Part shown: positions 22,794 to 35,359 of the stretch, in pieces
How the letters are laid out: each line of letters starts with the position of its first letter
How positions within the stretch are numbered: the stretch's first letter is position 1
Origin: Eutypa lata
Lineage: Eukaryota; Ascomycota; Sordariomycetes; Xylariales; Diatrypaceae
DNA: 64,000 nucleotides
Assembly: GCA_022661535.1 (NCBI GenBank)
Contig: JAKULF010000009.1
Span: 2,852,001-2,916,000, forward strand
Reading direction: 5' to 3'
Notes under the pieces: generated by a model
The model's input: the letters and a program-made list of their open reading frames with translations, nothing else
Told to the model about the DNA's origin: nothing
Databases searched by the model: none
Made by a program: the position numbers and the translations under genes

Positions 22794-25700
22794 AATTATT
22801 AATAATTTTATATAAAAGTTTTTAATTAAAAAGTAAAAAAGTTTTAAAATTAAAATTAAATTAAATTTTTATAATATAAATAATATAATTTAAAATAATA
22901 ATACTTTTTTTATTAAACTTATAAATTATCGTAAAATTCGTATTAAACTTTTTTTAATTTAAAACTTTTTATATAAAGAATTTAAAAATTATCTTTTTAA
23001 AAATTATAAAAAGATTTAATATTATAATATAAAAAGATTATAACGATAATTTAATTAATTTAATTTTATTAAGTTTTTTTTTAACGATTCGTAAAGTTTT
23101 TTAAATAAAAAAATAATATTTAATATAAATTAATTATTTTCGAAAAAAATCGAAAATCGTTATATATAATAAATTATAAATTATACGAATTATATCGAAA
23201 TAATGTTTTTTATTATAAATTATTTTAAAAATCTCTTATATATAAAGATTTAAAATATAAAGTTTTTTATCGTTTATATTATTAATATTAAATAAAAAAC
23301 TTTTTTTATTTAATTAAAAGCGAAAATTTTAATTAAATCTTTTTTTAAATTTTTTTTAAAAATTAAACGATAGTTTTAAATATTTTTTCGTTTAAAACGT
23401 ATTTATTTATTAAACGTTATTAAAATATTAAATTAATATTTATTTTAATAATCGTTATAAAGTTATAATTATTTTAAATTAAATTATAAACGAAAAAGTT
23501 ATTTTTTATATAATTAAAATTATTAAATATATTTTCGAATTAATTATTTATTTTTTATCGCTTTTTAAAGATTTTTTAAAATATTTATAATTAAAAGTTA
23601 AAATATAATATTTAATACGAAATTAATATATTTAAATATATATTAAATATTAACCCGAAATTACGATAAATATATAAAAGTTATAAAAAGTTTTAAATTT
23701 AATTTAATAAAGTTTTACGATTTAAAATTAATTTATTTTACGATTTTTTTAATAATTTAATAATTAAAAAGAATTATAATATAAAAAAAATTATATACGT
23801 AAATTACGATAAATTTATATAAAATATGTTATTTTTAACTTAATAATATAATATATTTTTTTCGTTTTAATAAAGATTTTATTAAAAAATATAATTAATT
23901 TAATATTTTCGATAAAAATATATTAATCGTTTTAATTTTTACGATAATAAAAAATTATTACGCTAAAATCTTTTTGTTTAATTACGTTTAATTTTACAAA
24001 AACGGTTTAAAATTTTAATAAATCTTTTTAAATAATATTAAAATTATAACGTTTAAATTTAATAAATTCGAATTTATATTTAAAATTTTATTAATAATAT
24101 TAAATAATTTTAAAAAAATACAATTTAAATAATATAATTTTTCGTTAATAAAATAACTTTACGAAATTATAAAAGAATAAATTTTTATTAATATTATAAT
24201 ACGAACTTTTTTAAAAACTTTATTATTTCGATATATTTTTCGAAAGTTTTTAAATTAATAAAGCATTTTAATTTTTAAAAAATTAATAAACGATTTTTTA
24301 TTTTCGATATATTAAAGTTATTAATAAAAAACTTTAATAAAATTATAATAAAATAATTAAAAAAAGAATTTTTAATCGAAAATATTAAATTAAAGTTATT
24401 AAATATATTAACAACTTTAATAAAATATTTAATGTATTTTTTTATTATATCGTTTATAATAATTATAAAAATTTTAAAAAAATATAAATATTCGAAATTA
24501 TTATAAAATTTTGCAAAAATTACGTTAAAAATTTCGAAGCTTTATAATAAAATAATTATTATATAATTTTAATAATTAAGTTAAATCGAAAATTAATAAA
24601 GAAATTTAATATATTAATTATAAATAAATATCGTTTTAAAAAAAACGAAAAAAAAATTAAAATTACGATTTTATTTATAAATTAAAAATTAATAATTATA
24701 TAATATTTTTTTAAATATAATTTTTATTTTTATTTTAAATAATACGATTTTTAATTATATTATTATTTTAACGTAAAAATTTAATTTTAAAAGTTTAAAA
24801 GGTTTTTTAAATAATAAATAAAAAGTTTCGTTAATTACGGTTTAATTTTTTCAATACCGTATAAATGTAAAGTCTTATCGATTACGACTTAGTATTTAAA
24901 TCGAATTATTAATTATTAATATATAATTATATTTATATATTTTTTATTATCGAAAAAATAAAAAATAAAATTTTTATAAAGAAAAACTTTTAATTAAATT
25001 TTTTATATAAATTATAAAAATAAGTTTATTATTATATATATAAATTTTATATTTAATTTTAATTTTAAATATATTAATAAGTTTAAAAATATTAAACGTA
25101 AAAAAAGTTTCATTAAAGTTTTTTTTATATTTTTAAATATTTTTTTAAATAATTTTTAAAATAATTTCTTTTAAAATGAAAGCGTTAATTATATTTTTTA
25201 AAAAATTAAATTTAATTAATAATTAAAAAAAAAGTTTCGAATTTTTTTTAATATCGTTATAATTCTTATCGTTAAGAATTATAACGGTTTATATTATAAA
25301 AGCTTTTTTTTAAAGTATTATTAAATAATTATCGTAATTATAATTTAAAAAAAAATTATTTTAACTTTATAATAAATCTTTTTAAAAATATTAATAATAT
25401 TTATAAAAATGATTATTTTTTTCGTTTCGTAATTAATTACGAATTTAAAAATATCGTTAATAATAATTATAAAATAAAAATTTTACGAAAATTTATTATT
25501 ATTTATAATAAAAAAGTTTATATACGAAATAAAAATATATAATATAAATTTAATAAAAATCGTAATATTTTTTAAAAAAATAATTTTCCGTTTAATAATA
25601 AGTTTTTTATAATATATTTAAATAAAAATTTTAAAGTTTTAATATAAAGTAATTTTCGATATTATTTTCGAATAATTAATAACGAATTTATATTTATATA

Positions 25701-26792
25701 AAAATTCATTTTTAATAAAAAAATTTAAATTAAAATTTTTTATAATTTATATATAAATGTTTAAAATATTTATTTTAACTTAATTAAAAGTTATTTCGAA
25801 AATATATAAAAAAAAAATGTTTTTTTTTAAAAAATTTTTATTATTAATGTTTTTAATTTAAATTTTAAATTATCGTAATAAAATTAAAAACGTAATAAAA
25901 TTTTATAATTAAAAACGATTAACGAAAATATTAAAATAATTAATATTTAAATATATTATCGTTATACGATTTATATTATTTAAATAAACGAAAAGTATAT
26001 AATATATATATTTAAAAAAAATCGCGTTTATTAAAAATAATCGAAAAAGTTTAATAAGAATTAAATCGAATATATTATTAATTATAAAAGTTTTATTATT
26101 TTTAATTTAATATTACGAAATTAAAGTAATTGAAAAGTTTAAAACGTTTACGATGATTAATTTATTTCGTTAATATTATTATATAATATTATAAAGAAAA
26201 ATTTAAAACGAAAATCGAAATATTAAAAATAATAAAAATATATAAACGTTTTAAAAGCTTTTTTATTACGTTTTTTAAAATATCGTTTATAAATTATTAA
26301 ATAATTTTTAATATTAAAAATAATTTTACGAGTTAAAAGAAATATAAAATAAGTAAATTTAATAATATTTTTAGATTTTTTTTTAATATATATATTTTTT
26401 TTTTCGAATTATATTTTTTAATTATAAAATAACTTTTATTACGTAACTTTTTAATATAATTTTTTAATTATAAATCGTTTATTATTAAAAAATATTCGTT
26501 TTTTTTATTAATTTTTATCGTTTTTTTAAACTTAATTTATTTTTATTATTAATAACGATAAAATTAAAAAAAAACGACAAAATCGAAATTCGTATTTGCA
26601 TTTGTTACGATCGCGTTAATATTTTTAATAACGATTATTATAATTATTATTAACGAATAAACGTAAAAAACGATAATTATATTTTCGATAAAAATTTTAA
26701 TAATTTTTACAATTACGAATAAAATTAATATAATAAATTTTATTACGAAAATTATTAAAATTAATAAATTAAATAAAAAACTTTTTCATTTA

Positions 26793-29200
26793 ATTAATAT
26801 AAATTTAATAAAAATAAATTATTTATTTCGAAATTTTAAAGTTTATAATTTATTTATTAATAAAAATTTAATTAATAAAAATAATAAAAATAATTATTAA
26901 AAGTTTTTATTTTTAAATATTAATAAAGTTTATTTTTATAATAAATATTTAATTAAAATTTATAAATTTAAATAAAAAAGAATTAAAGTAAAAATTTAAA
27001 TTATTAAAAATCGTTTTATAATAAGTATAAGCTTTTTTTTTTAAATGTTAAAGAAATTTATTAAGTTTTAAATTTATGCTTAATTTAATAATTAAAATAT
27101 AAAGATTAAAATAAAATAAATTTTAAATTTTAAATATATATTAAATAAATAAATTAAAATTTATAATTTTATAAGTTTAAATAATATTTATAAATTAAAA
27201 TTAAATAAAAAAAATTTTTCGATAAGAATTTTTCGTAAATTAAAAGTTTTAATTAAAGAAATATTTTAAAGTATTAATTATATTTAATTAAAATTTTTTA
27301 ATAATTTTAAATAAAGTTAAATTAAAATTAATATATATAATTTATTTAATAATAAAATGGACTTAATTTATATATTATAATTAAATATCGTTATAAAAAA
27401 ATTAAAAAGAATTATTAAAAATAATTTCTTTTTTAAATTTTTTTAAATAACTTTTCGAATTACTTTTTTAAATAAAAAAACATTATATTAATAAATATTT
27501 ACTTTAATAATTATAAAATCTTTAACGTTATAACTTAAATTTAAATTTAAATAAAAATATTCGATTTTTTAAATTTTTTAATCGTAAATAAATTTTTTAT
27601 TATTTTAATTATTTATAAAATTACGAATAAAGTTTTTAATTAATTTTTAAATAAAAACCGTTAAAAAAGCAATGCTTATTTCCGCTATTTAATGCATTAA
27701 GTTTAAATTAAAAAAAAAATTATATTAATGCCGTTATTAACTTTTAAAAAATAATTTTTTAAAAATAATAATTTAAATAATTAATAAAAAAGAAATTAAA
27801 ACGAAAAATTATTTTTAAATATAAATTTAAAAAATTTATTATTAAAAAATAATTAAAGCATTAATAATAAAGTTTATAAATAACGATTTAAAAAAAAAGT
27901 TTATATTAATTATATAATTTATTTATAAAATTATTTAATTTCTTTTAATTTCTTTTAAAATACGTTTAATAAATAAAAAAACGTTTTTTAAGCGAAAAGC
28001 TTAAAATAAAAATATTAATAAAAAAGGGTTTTAAAATATTTAAAATTAATTAACGAATTAATTAAAACGAATTATTTAAAACTTAAAATCTTAAAAAAAA
28101 ATGCATAATTATTTTATAAAAGTTTTTAAACGAATAACTTTATTAAAGTCGAAAAGTAAATAAAAAAAATAAGGAATAAATTTATAAAATTTAATAAAAA
28201 AATCGAAAAAGTTTTAAACATTAAAACGTAAAATAAAAGTTAATTTATTATTAATAAATTCGTTAATTAAAGATTAATATTAACGTTTTATTCAAATAAT
28301 TCTTTTAATAAACTTTAATAATAATTTCTTTTTAAAAAGAAAACTTTTCGAAAATTAATATAAAATCTTATAAAAAAAATAATTAAATAAAAAAGTTATT
28401 AAAATGTTTAAATTAAAGTACGATTTTTTAATAATAATAAATAATTTATTATAATAAAGAAAGAAAAACAAATTTATAATAAAAATACTTTATAATAAAT
28501 ATTTAAAAATTAATAATTTATAATTTTTTTTAAAAATAATATAAATAAATTAAAAAAATATAAAAAAAAAGTTAAAAAAAACGTAAAATCGTTTTTAAAT
28601 GAATTAAAAAATGCGATTAATAAATATTATAAAAGTTATAAAAGTTTAATTTAAACTTTTAATAAAAGATATAATAAAGCAAAACGTTAAAAGTTAAAGA
28701 TTTACGTATAAGTTAAAGTTTAAAAATAATAAATATAAATTTATTATTAAAGCTTATATATAAGCTTAAAACGCGTTTATAAATTAATTTTTAAAATAAA
28801 GTTTAAAATTAATATTTTAAATTTAATTAATTTATCGAATTTCGAAAATTCGAATAAAATGTCGATTATGCTTTTCGTTATTAAATATATTAATAAAAAA
28901 GTTAAAACGTATTATAACGTTAAAATTTAATTTAAAAATTTAAAATATAAATAAATCTTTAATAATAAAAACTTAAACTTAATAATAAAGTTTTATTTAA
29001 TCGTTATTAATATTAATATTTTCGTAATTAATTATTAATTTTATATAAGAATTTTAACGACATATAATATAAAAATTTAATACGACGTTTTTAAATAAAA
29101 AAATAAAAAAATAACGAAAGAATAATTTATTTTTATAATTTTTTAAAAGTTTTTAATAATAAAAAACGAAAAATTTTAATTATAAAAATATTAATTAAAA
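26793..29200 (+). mobile_element. Unidentified transposon fossil, plus-strand copy
   Basis: This matches the reverse complement of 31222-32815 over more than 1.5 kb, with differences that are mainly C/T and G/A. Good anchors are 28055-28100 against 32365-32410 and 28640-29060 against 31360-31760. It encodes protein: in one frame from about 28735 to 29170 there are long runs between TAA stops, for example K-Y-I-N-K-K-V-K-T-Y-Y-N-V-K-I followed by F-K-N-L-K-Y-K. The family is not recognised; a transposase or an integrase-type protein are both possible. An 870-base segment (27125-27995) has no counterpart in the other copy. Confidence 0.6.
27125..27995. other. 870-base segment present in only one of the two inverted copies
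   Basis: In the minus-strand copy, sequence matching 27125 joins directly to sequence matching 27995 near 32440. The segment looks coding-like in places (27240-27700 has CpG and mixed frames). It is either an insertion here or a deletion there. No terminal repeats were found at its ends, which favours deletion slightly. Confidence 0.5.
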
Positions 29201-29357
29201 GTTTAATAATATTAAAGATAATTAAAAATTTAATAAATGTTTTTTTAATCGTAATTTTAAATAAAAAGTAATATAAAAAGTAAAATAATATTCTTTTAAG
29301 TATTATTTTTAAAAGAAAACGAATAAAGAATTATTTAAAATTTAAAAAATTTAAAAA

Positions 29358-29403
29358 AAAGATTTACGTAAAAACATAAATAAAATTAAATTCGTAAATC
29401 TTT
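29358..29403. repeat. Perfect 11-bp inverted repeat
   Basis: 'aaagatttacg' at 29358-29368 pairs exactly with 'cgtaaatcttt' at 29393-29403 around a 24-base loop. It lies between the end of the transposon copy and the direct repeat at 29425. Retained symmetry in such a mutated region may be chance; RIP-type changes would keep symmetry only if they hit both arms. Confidence 0.6.
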
Positions 29404-29424
29404 AAAAAATGTTATTAATTAATA

Positions 29425-29600
29425 TAATTAAAATTTCAATAAAACTTATATTATTTTGTTTTAAGTTATAAAAATAAGGAAAAGTTTAATATATAAAGTT
29501 AATAATTACTTTTCGTTATATTAATATATAAAAAAAGAAATAAAGCTTTTATAAACCCTTTTTTTAAAAGTATTAATTTATATTAATAACGATTATTATA
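29425..29600 (+). repeat. Direct repeat, right member (pair with 10745-10920)
   Basis: Same orientation and order of blocks as the left member. It keeps slightly more C ('aaaccctttt' at 29560-29570), so it is somewhat less mutated. Confidence 0.65.
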
Positions 29601-31221
29601 AATTAACGATTATTATATTTATTAAATATAATATAACGATTTAATTTAATTATTACGAAGCTTATTATAAAATTTAAATATATAAAGAAATTATAATTAT
29701 ATAATTAATAATATTAAATAATTTTTATTAATTAATAAAGTAAAATAATCTTATTAATTATTTATATTTATAGATTATTTTTAAATAAAGTCGTTAAAAA
29801 TTATTTATTAAATATTATAATATAATAAATATAAAATAATAATCGATTATTATTTAAAAATTAAGTTTATTAATAAATCTAATTAAAATTAATAAAACTA
29901 CATGTTATAATTTAATAATGAATATATCTTTATTAATCGTAATGATATTAATACTTTATATTAAAATTAACAGTTTATATCGTTATCGTTATAATATTTA
30001 TTATAATAAATTTATTTTAAATTATTAAAATTATTAAAATTAATAAAGCTAATCGGTAAAACTATTTAATATTATATTATTTATGTAAAAAAGCTATTAA
30101 GCATTTTAATTATTAATTAAATCATTTTAATTTTATTTATATATAATAAAAGCTTTTAAAAGTTTATATATCTTTTAATAATAAATATTATTTAAATAAA
30201 TAAAATATATTTATAATAATCGTTATTTAAAAATTATTAATTAATATTTAATATTATTTATAAATTTAATAATATTATAATAAAAGGTTTTTTAAATATT
30301 TAATTTTTAAAAAAATTAATTTTATAATAATAATAAAATTTAAAAATTTAATTTAAATTAATTTTATTATATTTTAATAAATTAAAATTTTAATTTAAAT
30401 AAAGTTTAATTTATAATGTAAAATATAATATATCGAAAATAAGTATTTAATGTTATTTAATAAATATATATATATATTCATATTTTGATAATAATATATA
30501 TATAATTATATATTTAAAAGGTTTTATTTTAATTTTAAATATTATTAATTATTAAATTAAATAATAAAAATGTTTATAATAATTTATAATCTTTTTTAAT
30601 TTAAACGTTTTATTATTAAATAATATTATAATAATTTAATAAAACTTTTTATAATTTTAATTTTATAAAATAATATTAATATTAAAAAATAATTTCATAA
30701 ACATTTTGTAATAAAAAAACAATTTATTATTTTCGTTATTAAAAATAATTTAATATTTATTTATTAAAAAATAATATTAATAAAAATTATTATAATGAAA
30801 AGATTTATTTAATTTATATTTAATAAATAATTATTTAAATTTTAAAAATATAATATAATTATTATTTTTATTAAAAACATTTAATAAAAATTTATTATAA
30901 AAATTTACATAAACGTTAATATTTATATAATATATTTTTTTATATATATATTATAATTATATAATTTTTTTATAATATTAATATAAATTAATATAAATTA
31001 TTATTTTTATTTAAAAATAATAATATTAATTTATTTTTATATAAATAAATAAATAAAAATTTAATTATTTTTTATAATTATTTTAAATATTATAATTTTA
31101 TTTTAAGTTTTTATAAATCTTTTATTTATTTAATTATATATTTATAAATATTAAATTAATAAAGAAAATTTATAATAAAATATTAATTATATTAAATATA
31201 TAAATTATTTTATTAATACTT
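29601..31221. other. Unassigned AT-rich sequence between the inverted copies
   Basis: Almost free of CpG over long stretches (30200-31150), unlike the coding fossils. No gene, repeat or structure could be supported. A more ordinary part at 29880-30120 keeps some CpA and GpC. Confidence 0.35.
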
Positions 31222-32815
31222 TTATAATTAAAACTTTTCGTTTTTATTATTAAAAACCTTTAAAAAATTATAAAAATAAATTTTTTCTTTTTTTATTAAT
31301 TTTTAATTATTTTATATAAAAACGTCGTATTAAATTTTTTTATTATATATCGTTAAATCCTTTATATAAAATTAATAATTAATTTCGAAAATATTAATAT
31401 TAATAACGATTAAATAAAACTTTATTATTAAATTTAAATTCTTATTATTAAAAATTTATTTATATTTTAAATTTTTAAATTAAATCTTAACGTTATAATA
31501 CGCTTTAACTTTTTTATTAATATATTTAATAATAAAAAGCATATTTAATATTTTATTCGAATTTTCGAAACTTAATAAATTAATCGAATTTGAAATATTA
31601 ATTTTAAATTTTATTTTAAAAATTAATTTATAAATGCGTTTTAAACTCGTATATAAATTTTAATAATAAATTTAAATTTATTATTTTTAAATTTTAATTT
31701 ATATGTAAATTTTAATTTTTAACGTTTCCGTTTTATTATATTCTTTATTAAAGATTTAAATTAAACTTTTATAATTTTTATAATATTTATTAATTATATT
31801 TTTTAATTTTTTTAAAAACGATTTTACGTTTTTTATTTTTTTTTAATATTTTTTTAATTTATTAATATTATTTAAAAGTTTTTTTATTAATATTATTTAA
31901 AAAAAACTTTTATAAATTTTTTTTTAAATATTTATTATAAAATATTTTTATTATAAATTTATTTATATTTCTTTATTATTATAAATTATTTATTATTATC
32001 GTAAAATTAAACTTTAATTTAAACTTTTTAATAACTTTTTTATTTAATTATTTTTTTCGTAAAGTTTTATATCGATTTTCGAAAAGGTTTTTTTTAAAAA
32101 AAAAATTATTATTAATATTTATTAAAAAAATTATTTTAATAAAACGTTAATATTAACTTTTAATTAATAAACTTATTAATAATAAATCGATTTTTATATT
32201 GCATTTTAACGCTTAAAATTTTCTTAATTTTTTTATTAAATTTTATAAATTTATTTATTACTTTTATTTTTATTTTTATTTCGACGTTAACGAAATTATT
32301 TTTTTAAAGATTTTTATAAAATAATTATATATTTTTATTTAAAATTTTAAGTTTTAAATAATTCGTTTTAATTAATTCGTTAATTAATTTTAAATATTTT
32401 AAAAAGAAATTTATTAATATTTTTATTTTAAGTTTTTTATTTAAAAAATATATTTTTATTTATTAAATATATATTTTAAATTTTAAATTTAATTTAATTA
32501 AATTTTTAAATTTTAATTATTAAATTAAATATAAATTTAAAATTTAATAAGTTTTTTTAATATTTTAAAAAAAAAGTTTATATTTATTATAAAACGATTT
32601 TTAATGTTTTAAATTTCCGCATTAATTTCTTTTTATTTAAATTTATAAATTTTAATTAAATATTTATTATAAAAATAAATTTTATTAATATTTAAAAATA
32701 AAAGTTTTTAATAATTATTTTTATTATTTTTATTAATTAAGTTTTTATCGATAAATAAATTATAAATTTTAAAATTTCGAAATAAATAATTTATTTTTAT
32801 TAAACTTGTATTGAT
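31222..32815 (-). mobile_element. Unidentified transposon fossil, minus-strand copy
   Basis: Reverse-complement copy of 26793-29200, lacking the 870-base segment. The match begins near 32815 ('attattaatttatt' context) and ends near 31222. More CpG has been lost here than in the plus copy, so the two have different mutation histories or ages. The two copies face each other with 2.0 kb between them. Confidence 0.6.
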
Positions 32816-34884
32816 TAATATTAAATTATATTTAAAAAAATGTTTTAATAAAAATCTTATTAATATAAAATTAATGTTTTTATATAATTTTTTTAATTAT
32901 TTTTTTTAAAAGAAAAAATATTAAAAATATTTTAAATAATATTTTTATTATAATTAAAATAAAAGATTAAATATTTTTTAAAAATAATATAAATTAAAAA
33001 TATAATTGAAAATTTTTAATAATATAAAAACGTTAAAATTTTAATTATTAAAAATAATAACGAAAATTCAAATTAAAATAAATAATAAATTAATAAAAAC
33101 TTTTATTTTATAATATAAAAAATAATATTATTTTAATATTAAAATATAAGTTTTATTATATTATATATAATTTGATTAAAGTATAAGAATAAATATAAAG
33201 AAATATTAAAAAATATTTATTTAAAAGGTTTTTAATAAATTAAACGTTTAATTATTTAATAATTTTTTAAATTAAATAAATAATATAAAATTTAAATAAA
33301 TAATATTTAAATAATTTATATTAAATATAAAATATAAATTTAATAAATTGTTTATATAATTAATATTAAAATAAAATTATTAAAATTATATAAAATATAA
33401 AATATATTTATATATAAAATTTTATTTATTTATTTTAAAATTTAAATTATAATAAAATAAATTTATTATTAATAAATAAATTAAAATTAAAAATATTATA
33501 TATATTTTTAATTAAAATAATATTTTTATAAATAAAAAAATAATATAATAAATTTTTTATTTAAAAGTAATTTATAATAATTTTATAATTATAATATTTT
33601 AATTTATATTTATAAAGTTATAAATTATTTATTTTAAATTAAATTTAAAATATTAAATTTAAAATTATTATATTTTTTATTTATTTATCGTAATTTTAAT
33701 TATAAATTGATTTTTTTAAAAATAAAATATAATTATATTATTTTATAATTTATATTAATATTAATATTTTAATTAAATAAAATATAAAATATTAAAAAAA
33801 ATTAAATTATTATATAATTTTTTTTTTAATATTTAAATAATAATAAATTAATTTAAAAATATAATTTAAAAAAATTAATTATAAAAGCTTTTAATATTAA
33901 ATTATAAATAATATAATAAAGAATATATTAATTTAATAAAATAAAATCTTTTATATTAATTAATTTAATATAAAAAGCTTTTTGAATTTAATAATTTATA
34001 TAATAATTTTATAAATAAAATTTATAAATTATTTTATGTTTAATTATTAAAAATCTATTTAAAAGAATTTTTAATTTATTTATTTTTTATTAAAATAAAA
34101 CGAAAAATATAATTATTATAAAAATAATAATTAAAATTTATTAATAAAATATTTTAAATATTTTTAATTATATTAATATAAAATAATTTATAATAAATTA
34201 TATTTTTTTATAATAATTTTATTATTATTATATTATTAATATTATAATTAATTATAATTAAATATATTATAAAAATAAAAAATTAAATATTTAATATAAT
34301 AATATTAAAAAATATGTAAATATTTTATTATTATATTTATTAAAATTCGAAAATAAATTTTAAATAAGATATATATTAAATAAAAAATATTTTTATATAT
34401 TATATTTTATTTTATTATTTATTTTATTTAATTTTAATTTTTAAAAAATATTAAAAAAAACTTTAAAAAGAATTAAATATTTTTATTATAATAATTTTTA
34501 AACGTATTATTTTATTTTTTAACGATATATTAATTTAAAATAATAATTATTATTTTTATTATTTTTATTTTATTACGTTTTTTAATTTTACGTTTTTAAA
34601 ATTTATTTAATATTGTTAATTAAATTTTATTTTTTTATTTTTTTATTTTATTTTTTATTATTATTTATTATAATTATTTTATTTTATTTTTTATTTAATT
34701 AATAAAATTTAATATTTAAAATTTAATTATTTCGAATTTATTTTTTTATAAATTAAAACGATTATAATTATATTTGTATTTTTTAATACGTTTAAAATAA
34801 CTTTTTATATTTTTTATAATAATTTTATTATTAAATTTAATTATTATAATATAAAAAAGTTTTTTAATTAAATATATTTATTAA
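32816..34884. other. Unassigned AT-rich sequence
   Basis: One of the most AT-rich parts of the window, with almost no CpG from 33080 to 34490. I see no gene or repeat. A few CpG reappear from 34500, just before the copia LTR. Confidence 0.35.
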
Positions 34885-35092
34885 GATACGTAAATAAATA
34901 TTAATCTTAAATAGTTTTCGAAAAGTAAAATGTTTATTATTATTTAAAAAAGTTTATATTAATTTAAGTATAAAGTTAAATAATATATTAATTCTTACGT
35001 TTTAAAGGTTATATGTAATATTTTAAAATATTTTTAATATTTAGTTTTTTATTATTATTATAAATCGTTATTAAGGTATTTTATTTATTAAT
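34885..35092 (-). repeat. Copia copy 2 LTR, left (3' LTR)
   Basis: Aligns with 43358-43567, sharing 'aaataaatattaat', 'aaaaagtttatattaa', 'attattattataaatcgtta' and 'ttatttattaat' in order. Confidence 0.72.
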
Positions 35093-35359
35093 ACGCTTTT
35101 TTGTATTAATAAGCGGTTAATTTTTTTAAAAAATTTAAAAATTTAAAAAAATTAAATTATAAATTTATTAAAATTAAACTTTTAATTTTCGTATTTATTT
35201 TTGTAATTTAATTATTTAATTATCGGTGTTATTTATATCGTAATATTGATAATTTTATTTATATATATATATTTGAGGTTTAATTAAGTTATTATTTATT
35301 AATAAATTTTTTAATTTTATATATAAAATTTACGATATTATTAATTATTACGTTATTAA

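Larger units (their letters stand above)
20501..26792. other. Long unassigned fossil region
   Basis: Mutated sequence with several coding-like stretches, for example 21000-21720 and 22254-22793. It surrounds the small GC-rich island at 21738-21799. No family-specific motif could be read. CAA/AAT-type runs at 21600-21645 suggest a former low-complexity coding or microsatellite stretch. Confidence 0.35.

Noticed and set aside
23900..24060. Integrase core ('I-L-V-V-x-D-R') reading
   Set aside because: The Asp codon cannot be derived from the bases present by RIP-type changes, and neighbouring blocks do not fit.
20501..26792. Starship captain (tyrosine recombinase) or other cargo-type mobile element
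   Set aside because: No recombinase motif could be read, and cargo genes with normal composition are missing.
28180..28380. Pogo/Fot1-type DDE transposase motif in the unidentified transposon
   Set aside because: A short stretch resembled the 'L-L-I-D-G-H-x-S-H' block, but the expected following Pro/His/Leu-rich block is absent and the match relied on free choice of frame.
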